Made by a program: the position numbers and the translations under genes. Below, in pieces: positions 32,582-41,014 of a stretch of DNA of 64,000 nt (its first letter is position 1; each line of letters starts with the position of its first letter). Below the pieces are notes generated by a model that was not told the DNA's origin, searched no databases, and was given only the letters and a program-made list of their open reading frames with translations. This DNA comes from Blastomussa wellsi (lineage: Eukaryota; Cnidaria; Anthozoa; Scleractinia; Plerogyridae): contig OX393567.1 in the NCBI GenBank assembly GCA_947652115.1, positions 18,160,101 to 18,224,100 on the forward strand, in the 5' to 3' direction.

Positions 32582-33361
32582 TTAAACAAACGGCATATTG
32601 CAAGGCTTGTATGAGTAATTTTTAAAGCGCTCATGTAGAATTACCAGAAGATTCGTGCTTGTCCACATAGCTAATATTTTCAAGGCTTGTAGAGCAAAAC
32701 GATAAAGTGAATCCAGACAATAAACAAGGGAACAAACCAGGATCAATTTTCTCTTCACACCCATTAACTGATATGGGCGGAAAAGAAATAGCATACTTGC
32801 GAAATACCAAATGTAAAGAAAAGCACACGAGATCACGACAGAAGTTGTTCGCATCCACTGCACGTTTCCTGGCATTTGTTGTTTTCCTGAAAGAAATTCG
32901 CAGCTATGCAAAGTTTTATAGCAGACAAATGAGACCAACATGTATACTGAACCTATGATGGTAGCAATTAGTAATGAAATCAAAGCTGCAATGTACATTG
33001 ATTTACAAACAGTACGGACAGCGGATGGTCTGAAACGCTTCCAAGCCATTGCTCTATCTTCATCTTGTTGATCTTCCTGTGTTTCTTCGTTTTCCTCTGG
33101 TGAACACGCCTCTATAACCTTTACATTAAGACTGTTAGCCACTGGATAGTTCAAACTTGTGGCTTCTCTGTCGCTGTATACTTGATAAATAAGCTCATCA
33201 ACAGGAAGATAATTCCATTCTCGACCTGTGCTTTGTAAAGGATCGTAGCCAAACGACTCTGCCGTGAATTCAGGTTCTTCTGGGTTGTAGTGCTCTGTCA
33301 CGCCTCTTGTAAAACTGAACACGATATGACCAAACACCTCTATCAGTGTACTGCCATTCAT
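32582..33361 (-). CDS. Cluster copy A: internally deleted multi-pass membrane protein (259 aa)
   Basis: Start ATG 33361, opening MNGSTLIEVFGHIVFSFTRG. Residues 1 to ~226 align with residues 1-226 of the full-length paralogues (cytosolic-looking N-terminus, then TM1-TM3). The protein then jumps after FALQAL directly to AMWTSTNLLVILHERF, the last ~30 residues of the family, ending NMPFV. About 280 codons (TM4 to TM10) are missing, yet the frame is kept. The junction is near 32675. The result is either a decaying copy whose deletion is by chance a multiple of three, or a short 3-4-TM isoform-like gene. Family function is unknown. An extra in-frame N-terminal extension to 33487 is not conserved and is ignored. 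It is related to fragment H, sharing YPVANSL. Confidence 0.6.
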   Translation of the reverse strand: MNGSTLIEVFGHIVFSFTRGVTEHYNPEEPEFTAESFGYDPLQSTGREWNYLPVDELIYQVYSDREATSLNYPVANSLNVKVIEACSPEENEETQEDQQDEDRAMAWKRFRPSAVRTVCKSMYIAALISLLIATIIGSVYMLVSFVCYKTLHSCEFLSGKQQMPGNVQWMRTTSVVISCAFLYIWYFASMLFLFRPYQLMGVKRKLILVCSLVYCLDSLYRFALQALKILAMWTSTNLLVILHERFKNYSYKPCNMPFV

Positions 33362-33476
33362 TTTACTCAGAAAAATAAATGGTTTAAGCCCCACAATCGT
33401 GGTTACCGCTCCAAGCAAATCCTTTATACTATTCGAGAGGAAAGACTGAATTGTGTCGATTACCAGCAGTGGAAAA

Positions 33477-33680
33477 TGAAATTTCAAATATTTATAAAGG
33501 TTGATGAAACTTTAAATGCCCCAACTGTCACAGTGTTTGTTTTTCATTTTCCAAATCATCCCCATCGACTCGAGTGGTCGCAAATCTTAGCGGAAGTGGA
33601 ATCCAAAGTTGAAACACTTACCGGAAGTAAAACTGATGATGTTGGAGGCTACAAGTTTACGACTCTACCAACGCGTTAAC
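33477..33680 (+). other. Short divergent ORF upstream of copy A (67 aa), unrecognised
   Basis: It opens MKFQIFIKVDETLNAPTVTV and contains LEWSQILAEVESKVETLTG, a plausible strand/helix pattern. The 'W..IL.EV..KV' segment vaguely recalls doublecortin-like domains, but not enough to name. It could be a gene fragment or chance. Confidence 0.2.
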
Positions 33681-34184
33681 ATGTGTCGACTCGACTCAAG
33701 TGAAAGTCAGTTCGTAAACAAAAAGCCCGTGGGAGAATAGAAAAATGTTCACGACTTGCCACAATTCGATACGAGTCGAGTCAAATGGTTCATTTTTGGC
33801 GAAACGTGAACATCGGCCTGATTCTCAAGACCCACGCTGCAAGTATCAACCACGGCACCGCCATTACGCATGAATATGAAACACAAAAACCCTAACCAAC
33901 CCAGGCATGATACAAGCCACCCTAGGTATTACTCGATCTAGAAACGTCCAGACCAATGGTACATAGCCTGTGTAGCGGGTTTCTGTGACCATGTGCTTTT
34001 TTTTGGCAGCGGAGTGCGCTCGTTCTCGCGGGCTTCGCCCGTGAATACTGAGTCGTTCGCGCCCGCTAATCCCGCAGGCTAAATGGTATATTTTTGGCGA
34101 AACACGAAATATTCGGTCTGATACTTTAGAGCGAAACGCAGAATATTCTATCTGATTCTTCAGAGCGAAACACAATTTTGGTTT

Positions 34185-34425
34185 TGCATTACTACGCTCA
34201 GTGATTGGTTAAAAAACTCTCACGACACTTTTTAAACCAATCAGAAGTAAAACTAAAACCAATCGTGATTCGCGCTCGCACGTTTTCCCGCCCTTTGTGT
34301 CGACTACGTGTAATTACTTCGTGTATTAATTGGATCGCTGGATTTACTCCGTCCGTTGTGATTGGGCCAAAGTAATTAATTTGGTTTTGGTTTTACGACA
34401 ATCACTTGGAACTCGCTCTAAAATA
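34185..34425. repeat. Dispersed CCAATCA-rich repeat, copy 3
   Basis: Same block order as the copies at 3035 and 5436: GTGATTGGTTAAAAA, AAACCAATCAGAAGTAAAAC, CTACGTGTAATTACTTCGTG, TTGGATCGCTGGA, GTTGTGATTGGGCC. Confidence 0.65.
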
Positions 34426-34514
34426 CTAGAACTTACTAATTTACCTACTTTCCATCGTGCCGGCTGGGTGTGGCACCCCAGCCGGCAACGAAATCTCTCC
34501 AGCCCTGTCTATTT

Positions 34515-34760
34515 GTGAATAGTGGGGGTAAGTTTCTAAAGAAACTGGTGCTGCGTCGGTGGGAAGTATAAATATATTCAACGGGGTTAATAATGTGAAT
34601 TGGCCACCGTACAGAGATTCGAGAGCTGACGTTTCGAGCGTTAGCCCTTCGTATTCGCTCCGATGGAGGGCTAACGCTCGAAACGTCAGCTCTAGAATCT
34701 CTTTACGGTGGCCAATTCACATTATCAACCCAGTTGATAAAACCAAATTACACTGTCTAT
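34515..34760. mobile_element. Palindromic PLE terminal-repeat insertion
   Basis: Two PLE terminal repeats are fused head to head: 34560-34655 and its near-complement 34656-34760. The right end carries TTATCAACCCAGTTGATAAA, as at 1180-1200. Both arms carry the AGGGCTAACGCTCGAAACGT hammerhead-like core. The left border has the AGTTTCTAAAGAAACT edge. Confidence 0.75.
34653..34698 (+). ncRNA. Degenerate hammerhead-like motif (PLE)
   Basis: ATTC-GCT, CCGATGGA box, GGGC/GCTC helix II, GAAAC, GTC, AGC, then GAAT closing helix I. Compared with a consensus core, U4 is C and the G8/A9 region carries an extra G, so activity is doubtful. A mirror copy is on the minus strand just to the left. Confidence 0.4.
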
Positions 34761-34807
34761 TTATGGCTAGTTTTTCAACGGTGCCCAGACTGTAATTGCG
34801 CTTTGCT

Positions 34808-35928
34808 ATAGAGCGTTTTCACGTGACGTCATCAAATTCTAAAATCCAAGACCAAAGAACTACCAAACTTTTTATACTCATCAGGCATAAGAGGTGCTAA
34901 ATTTATATCTGTCTACAACTTTTCAGCTCAACAGCGTCCGTCTTTGCAAACTAGCGCAATTTGAATTTTAGAGTTATGGCGGTGCGTGGCATACAGTTAC
35001 GATTATGTATGTTGAATAACATACTTATCTCGCGAGAGTTAGCCATTTGAGAAGTTTAAGTAGCAGGTAACCAGTCGCCTTGATAACCAAGGTAAACTCC
35101 AGATGATTACACTATTTCAGGCCGCCATGTTGGTGTTCCACTGAGGTATACCAATATGGCGGCTCCATACTGCACTCTGTAAATTTGTGCGAAGCATTTT
35201 GACGAATATCTGAAGTTTGGAATAATGCACACGCCTGAAACTTGGAGCAGGGCTTTCTTTGTTTAGCTTCTATAACATCGTAGTTTCTTGATTCTGTCCA
35301 CTGAATGGGTTAAGATTTTTTTTTGGCCACGTGAGGGAAAACGCTCTATAAATCGTTTTCACTGTCACACACACAAAAAATAAATCATTCACCATTCAGT
35401 CAATGAAGTCAAGAAAGAGCGATATTATGGGAGATAACTAAAGAAGTAATTTCTCCAAGTTTTAGGACTGTGCGTTATCCCAAACCGCAGATATTCGTCA
35501 AAACCTTTCGGCCCAATTTACAGAGCCCAGTATGGAATCGCCATATTGGTGCACCTCAGTGGTACACCAATATGGCGGCCGGAAAATAGTGTAACTTACG
35601 TTATCTAGGCTTATGATAATATTTTACGGAGAAACAGACATTTACGTAAACACTTTTCCTACTACCTCGACTTCTCAAATGGCTAAAAATTACAATATAA
35701 AAACCGGTATACCTTTTATAACAAACATGATCGACACTTCATGCCACGCACCGCCACAATTCTGAAATTCAGAATGCGCTAGTTTCTGAGCGAAGGATGT
35801 TATTCAGCTGCAAAGTTGTAAACGGATATTTAGTACATCTTATGCCTGATAAGGATAAAAACTTTAATATTGTTTAGTTTTGGATTTTAGTACCTGATGA
35901 CGCCACGTGAAAACGACCTACAAAATTA
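34808..35928. mobile_element. ~1.1 kb foldback element with long inverted arms
   Basis: The left arm starts GAGCGTTTTCACGTGACGTC and the right arm ends 'tgacgccacgtgaaaacgacct'. The arms pair through 'cttttatgcctgat', 'caaagttgtaaacg' and 'accaatatggcggc' blocks toward a centre near 35350. No ORF. Related end fragments lie at 45835-46030 and 49505-49560. Confidence 0.75.
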
Positions 35929-36119
35929 AGGTATTATCAAAATCGTAAAATCGTCAGTTTGAACATACTTTGTTGATTTTTGAGCGGTCTGTAACTAGTA
36001 ACATCGCGACAGTAGAATGAACATCTCAGTGTGTTGCCGGTTTAAATAAGAATCAACCGGAAATCACTGAAGTGACGATTTTGTTTTTCGTGCAATCTTT
36101 TCCTAAGCGGTTTTTAGCT

Positions 36120-36527
36120 TATAGCGCATGATTTTGGATGGATAAATGAAGGGCAAACGACTCCAGTAGCTTCGTAAGGGAATCGCTTTCTAGGTAAAGA
36201 AATTTAAATGTGTTGCCCCCGCCAGGAAAACTAAGTGTTTTTTTCCAACATAGTGTTTGATTTTGCGAGGCTATTTCTTGTGGGAAGTGAATGTGTGCGG
36301 AGTTTGTCCCCGCAGACAAAAAATTGCCCCCGCAGGCAAAAACTCCTAGGTACGGCCCTGGTAACTAGAGTGAATCAAAGCAATGCAGAACACAACAAAC
36401 CATAATAGGTTTTCTTTTCATGCCTTTCAGCTGGTATGGACGAAAAAGGAATAGCAGAGTAAAAAAGAACCAAGCGTCTTGAACACGATATGACCAAATA
36501 CCTCTAACAGTGTGTACTGCTACTCAT
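36120..36527 (-). pseudogene. Cluster copy B: decayed remnant of the membrane-protein family
   Basis: Three family pieces survive in order on the minus strand. First, the start region near 36527 (ATGAGTAGCAGTACAC, then LEVFGHIVF with a frameshift). Next, 36370-36470 matches the TM2-TM3 segment (LLFLFRPYQLKGMKRK, then VCCVLHCFDSL). Last, 36128-36215 matches the segment before TM10 (FLYLESDSLTKLLESFALH). Everything between is deleted. Its 5' flank is still homologous to that of copy D (see the regulatory entry). Not a functional gene. Confidence 0.75.
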
Positions 36528-37190
36528 TTTCACCGACCTCGTACGAGTGTGAATGGGTAAATACCGCCTACCGATTCTGTTAACAGGATCTTGCAACCAA
36601 CATTGTCTTCATCCTAAAAATATCATGAAATTTCCTCGATCGATCAAACTGAAAATCGGAGGCTCTCAGTATTTCAATCAATCGATCAATCAATCAATAA
36701 AAACGCCAGCGTACGTAAGCACCTAGCATCCCCCATAGGCGTACAGGCACCTTCGGACTTGGAGGGGCTGTAAACTCCCTGCCCGAAAAATTTACACAAT
36801 TTCCGAATGTGTTAGCATTGAACAGGTATAGAACCGCCCAAAAATTGCAACTGCTGTTGCCCGAATCCTGAGCGTTTTGTCCGAAAAATGTCGAAAATTT
36901 TCCAAACTTGGGGGGCTGCAGTCCCCCGGCCTCCCTGCTCGTACGCCTATGGCAGCCCCCACAATTTGGTTAAAACATGTACGCGTATATAGATGGAGAT
37001 AATAAAGCTGAGACAACTAAAATGCTGAAAATATAAATTGCAAATGAGTATTGAATATTGTGTATCATTGGCCGATTTACGTTTATCCTGGCAGAATCAA
37101 ATCACGTAAGTGAATTCAGAAAGCTGATTTTCAACTTATCTGTCTTTGGAGCTCTTTCGAATTAATTGCTTTCGAAACTGGAACTGTCAC
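36528..37190 (-). promoter_or_regulatory. 5' flank of copy B, homologous to the 5' flank of copy D, with a MITE inserted
   Basis: Bases 36528-36575 (minus: GGTATTTACCCATTCACACT, then CGGTGAAAATGAG) match 40977-41018. Bases ~37020-37190 (minus: GTTTCGAAAGCAATTAATTC and beyond) match 40706-40830. The spacing differs by about the length of the MITE-like insertion at 36726-36962. This shows that the promoter region moved with the gene. Confidence 0.6.
36726..36962. repeat. MITE-like insertion with CCCCCATAGGCGTAC inverted ends
   Basis: The left end CCCCCATAGGCGTAC is mirrored by GTACGCCTATGGCAGCCCCC on the right. Internal 'cccgaaaaatttaca' and 'tccgaaaaatgtcga' blocks are seen. It lies in the 5' flank of copy B. 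Confidence 0.6.
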
Positions 37191-37344
37191 ATATATATTT
37201 CTGTATTTGTTCTGTTACATTTGAAACAAATATGCGAAAATTTGAAAACAAGTTTTTGGAAGTTGTGATTCATTCTGATCTGACTCAGTTTATATACTGG
37301 CCGGAGACTCTTGCCAACCGTGCAATTATTTTTAAATCACCCTA

Positions 37345-37960
37345 AATCCCTTGATACTTGCCCTTAGGTAATGAGAAGCCGTGCGCTATGGAACCCCACT
37401 CTCGTGGGAAGGTCATATCTCCGAGGTCGTCACTAAAGTACTTGCTGTCCTAAGGAGGCTAAGACCGATATGTCCCCAGAGTACCCTAGTTACAATTTAT
37501 AAGTCACTGATTCTCCCACATCTCGATTATTGCAGCAGCGCTGTGTGTGGATGTATCGGTAATGGCCTCAGCCAAAAACTAGAGAAACTACAAAACAGGG
37601 CAGCACGCATAATAAGGAAGAGGAAGGGCTAACAGGAAGAGCTAACACGAGCTTGTGTTGAAGCCGCACCTCTTTTGGGAGCAGTGCCAATTCATGTATG
37701 CAATCGTCCATACCATGATAATGAATAAAAAACATTGTTCAAATTTACAACACTTCATCTATCGAAAATGTTATTTGAAAGTACTTCCTTGTATCACGGG
37801 CCACAAAATATAACGCGTTCAGATTTACAGGAAGTGGAGCGAACACAGTTGGAAGCTCATGTTAGTAATATTTCAGCACAAAAGCTGATCTTTGAGAGCT
37901 TTAACTACAAGCCTGAACATCTACTACGATCGTTGAACTTTCTTTTCTACTAAATCGAGT
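37345..37960 (+). mobile_element. Non-LTR retrotransposon reverse-transcriptase C-terminal fragment
   Basis: The ORF 37381-37632 reads RYGTPLSWEGHISEVVTKVL, then LRRLRPICPQSTLVTIYKSL, then PHLDYCSSAVCGCIGNGL, then KLEKLQNRAARII. This is the thumb/C-terminal region of LINE (Jockey/CR1-like) reverse transcriptases. It breaks with a stop at 37630, and weaker similarity may continue to ~37950 (for example SDLQEVERTQLEAHV). Truncated at both ends. It directly precedes copy C. Confidence 0.75.
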
Positions 37961-37964
37961 GAAA

Positions 37965-39587
37965 ATGAGTGGTAGTACACTGATAGAGGTGTTTGGTCAT
38001 ATCTTGTTTAATTTTACACGAGGCGTGACAGAGCACTACAACCCAGAAGAACCTGAATTCACGGCAGAGTCGTTTGGCTACGATCCTCTACTAAGCACAG
38101 GTCGAGAATGGTATTATCTTCCTGTCGATGAGCTTATTTATCAAGAATACAGCGACGGAGAAGTTACAAGCTGGGACTATTTAGCACCTAGCCGACTCAA
38201 TGTGAGGGTTATAAACGCGTGTTCGCTAGAGCAAACTGACGAAGCACAGGAAAATCAACAAGATGAAGATACAGCAATGGCTTGGAAGCGTTTCAGACCA
38301 TCCGCTGTCCGTACAGTTTGTAAATCAATGTACATTGCAGCTTTGATTTCATTACTAACTGCTACCATCATAGGTTCAGTATACATGTTGATTTCTTATG
38401 TGTCTTACAAAACTGGACTCAGGTGCTACTTTTACCCAAAGAAGTCCATTCCAATACAAATGCAATGGATGAGAACGATTTCTAGCATGATATCTTGCGC
38501 TTTTCTGTACATGTGGAATTTTGCATGTATATTGTTTCTTTTTCGCCCTCACCAGGTAAAAGGGCTGAAGAGAAGACTCCTCCTGGTTTGCTGCCTCTTT
38601 TACTGTTTGGATTCACTTTATCGTTTTGCTCTACAAGCCCTGGGAATATCTCATTCCAAGATTTCTGCTTTACAGAAGATTCCACTCAACGTTTTGTTTC
38701 TAATCAGTGTATGTTTGCAAATATATCTTCTAAAGAATCACCTACGCATTCTACGGCCAAGAAAACAACAGGTGACCTTTTTGTTACAAACGATTCTGCC
38801 TGGCTGTTCACATTTACTTGTTGGTTATACTGCTGCCTTTTTTATTTACCCGGTGTATAACAAACAAAGAAAAGACGGCAAACTGATAATCGCGATTTTT
38901 GCTCCTCTCATTGGAGTCGTTGTCAAAGCAATCGCAAGAATTTCTGTTCAGCGGTTGTGGAATATTACCCATCCGGGATATTCCTACGCTTTGTTAGTTC
39001 CCTTGTATTTTGGCTCAGCGGTAATATTTCGAGTTTTGCAAGCGGATCTTAACAGTTTGCAATCCATCGCTATTCTTGGAATAATTCACGGCGCAGCAGA
39101 AGTCGTGGAGCGAAGCATCATGGTTGTGATTGATCACAGTTGTCACGTGATTTGGAAAAGAAAGACAGCTCCTTGGGGAAGTTTTCGTACTCCTCGCCGT
39201 GAGAGACTAATGGCTGATATCGCTATCATGAGCATGTTGTATGAATCAACTGCTATAGTGTGTGTTAACGGCTTTTTGTACTTGTATCAATTCGTTTACT
39301 TACAAACCGATTCTCTTTTAACTTTGCTGCAGTCTTTTGCCATTCATACTTCAGTTCCGCTGGTGATTGAGTGGTTTTTCACCAGCGTGTCTCTAGCGAT
39401 CGAAACTCGCTATCAGAATATGGCTGTCATGGCTGTTTGGCAAAGGAGATGGAAAAGACATATTTTAGTGGCAGTTGTAAATGCGGTGCCTCTAGCTCTG
39501 TGGACTAGTACTAACCTCATAGAAGTTGTACATGGACGCTTTAACGAGGCTAACCTGCCTTGCAAAGTGCCGTTTACTTTAGCGTAG
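37965..39587 (+). CDS. Cluster copy C: full-length multi-pass membrane protein of unknown family (540 aa)
   Basis: Intronless ORF from the ATG at 37965 (MSGSTLIEVFGHILFNFTRG). The hydrophilic N-terminus (~1-118) carries YNPEEPEFTAESFGYDP and YYLPVDELIYQEYSDGE. Then ten or eleven hydrophobic segments follow at about 121-147, 171-194, 203-226, 239-260, 268-296, 306-326, 338-358, 365-390, 412-444, 449-480, 497-520. Invariant motifs include AWKRFRPSAVRTVCKSMYI, RLWNITHPGYSY, and APWGSFRTPRRERLMADIAI between TM8 and TM9. The loop between TM1 and TM2 has one conserved cysteine and is variable. I do not recognise the family; transporter, channel or receptor are all possible. A poly-A signal AATAAA is at 39715-39720. 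Nearest neighbour is copy D, with a virtually identical 3' third. Confidence 0.85.
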   Translation: MSGSTLIEVFGHILFNFTRGVTEHYNPEEPEFTAESFGYDPLLSTGREWYYLPVDELIYQEYSDGEVTSWDYLAPSRLNVRVINACSLEQTDEAQENQQDEDTAMAWKRFRPSAVRTVCKSMYIAALISLLTATIIGSVYMLISYVSYKTGLRCYFYPKKSIPIQMQWMRTISSMISCAFLYMWNFACILFLFRPHQVKGLKRRLLLVCCLFYCLDSLYRFALQALGISHSKISALQKIPLNVLFLISVCLQIYLLKNHLRILRPRKQQVTFLLQTILPGCSHLLVGYTAAFFIYPVYNKQRKDGKLIIAIFAPLIGVVVKAIARISVQRLWNITHPGYSYALLVPLYFGSAVIFRVLQADLNSLQSIAILGIIHGAAEVVERSIMVVIDHSCHVIWKRKTAPWGSFRTPRRERLMADIAIMSMLYESTAIVCVNGFLYLYQFVYLQTDSLLTLLQSFAIHTSVPLVIEWFFTSVSLAIETRYQNMAVMAVWQRRWKRHILVAVVNAVPLALWTSTNLIEVVHGRFNEANLPCKVPFTLA

Positions 39588-39679
39588 TACAATTATAAAT
39601 TAAAGCCGACTTCAGCATAGGGCGCCCATACATATCTTTCTTGTAATACATATGATAGGTTAGCTTAGTTCGTTATTGA

Positions 39680-39760
39680 TTGTTAAGTCACACGTATGTT
39701 TTGACTGATTTCTTAATAAAGACTTGTACTACTACTACTACTACTATTATACAAGCGGTG
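39680..39760 (+). repeat. Probable retrotransposon 3' tail with (CTA)n
   Basis: TTTCTTAATAAAGACTTGTA is followed by about seven CTA units. The mix of a poly-A signal and a trinucleotide tail is typical of some non-LTR element 3' ends, and it might alternatively be the 3' UTR of copy C. Confidence 0.35.
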
Positions 39761-40106
39761 TGTCTGTTTGTATGTTCGAATTTAATCTCGTACACAGATC
39801 TTCTCAACCTTCGGGAGAGAAAATCTTGTAAAAGCCGCGTCAAATCTGTCAGAAATCTGACATACAATGTCACTACGCATGCTCAGTAGTTATAGAAAGG
39901 CCATGAATTACATTCCTATACAGGGAAACACCAGTACCACGGTACTGAGATACAGTTAGGGAAGAAAACAAGTCGACACTCATGATTTGCTGATAAATTC
40001 AAATCTTCAACCCAGCTTTTAACGCGTGCGCTGTGTTTGATGCGTACAAGCCAGCCGTACGTGTCACTTTGCGAAGAATTTTTACGCACCATTCAAGCCA
40101 GCATTT

Positions 40107-40205
40107 GATAAAAAGGAGAAACGAAAGGTGCGATGCGCTTCGAGCTAGTGCAAAGGTTTATTTTAACGAAAAAAATATTTTGGGGTTAGGTGTACTTAAA
40201 GAATG
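40107..40205 (+). repeat. Half copy of the MITE found at 21603-22052
   Basis: AAAAAGGAGAAACGAAAGGT, then AGTGCAAAGGTTTATTTTA and TTGGGGTTAGGTGTACTT match the right arm of that element (~21964-22055). Confidence 0.7.
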
Positions 40206-40705
40206 GAGGAGTGATGCTCCATATATCAAGTTCTATTGTGTGAAGTCTATTGTGCTATAATTGTTTAAGGGCTAGGCCCCATTGTTGCGTTCTTTGTGAC
40301 GTACTTCGGGACTCGCTATTGACTTGGTATATGGCGCTTGAACTGAGAAGATGGAGACGGATTGCAGATGACGAATTTGAAAATTTTAGGCTAAATTTTT
40401 CGAAGTGCATAACTATGACGTAGGCCCTTTAACACTTGGTTGGATCGATACAATAAGGCTTTCAATTCCTTTCATTTTCGAGACGTTTAAATTTTGACTC
40501 CGAAATCTATGAACCAAACAGGGAACTACCCGTGTTTCTATGCACATTTGTAGTTACACTCGCACATCAATCAGTCAGAAAAATAACCAAGAGTCCAGGT
40601 AGAATCTGACCATGAAGAGCCGAGAGCCAGTTATTATATATGAGGAACTCCACTGATTGAATTGCAATGAATACTTTCACGGAATCGCGTAGAAATATTC
40701 TATGA

Positions 40706-41014
40706 CAGTTTCGAAAGCAGTTAATTCGAAACAGCTGTAAGATGGCAAGACAAATTGAAATTCAAGTTAATCTACACACTGGATCGGCTGACCATAATAG
40801 TGCAACGAATGATACACGATGCGAGTGTCGTTGATATAAAAAGTATAAAACGGAATACTGTGAAACAGATTCCGACTTTCAGTATTTGAGCGACGAAATT
40901 TCATTTGTTAGACAAAATTGCGGGCCCAAAGTTGATTTTAGCTATCAGTTGTAACTATACAATCGATTCGTCAGGTGGTATTTAGCCATTCGCACTCGTA
41001 TGAGTTTGGTGAAA
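40706..41014 (+). promoter_or_regulatory. 5' flank of copy D, shared with pseudogene B
   Basis: CAGTTTCGAAAGCAGTTAAT (40706 region), AATGATACACGATGC, and the last 40 bases before the start match the inverted 5' flank of copy B. Conservation of non-coding sequence across a duplication suggests the proximal promoter lies here. No TATA box is certain (a 'gatataaaaagtataaaa' tract is at ~40833). Confidence 0.5.

Noticed and set aside
33362..33487. N-terminal extension of copy A (42 extra residues)
   Set aside because: Not found in any other family member. All copies start at M.(S/N)(S/G)STLIEV.
36119..36319. 66-aa minus ORF starting MSAGTNSAHIHF
   Set aside because: Only its end (FLYLESDSLTKLLESF) is family-like. 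The start is unrelated, so it is treated as part of pseudogene B.
38495..38860. Overlapping 121-aa ORF inside copy C, with similar ORFs inside copies D and E
   Set aside because: A shadow frame conserved only because the underlying coding sequence is conserved. It has no start context or independent domain.
41000..41014. Upstream ATG of copy D
   Set aside because: In the homologous flank of copy B this triplet is ACG, so the conserved start is 41015.
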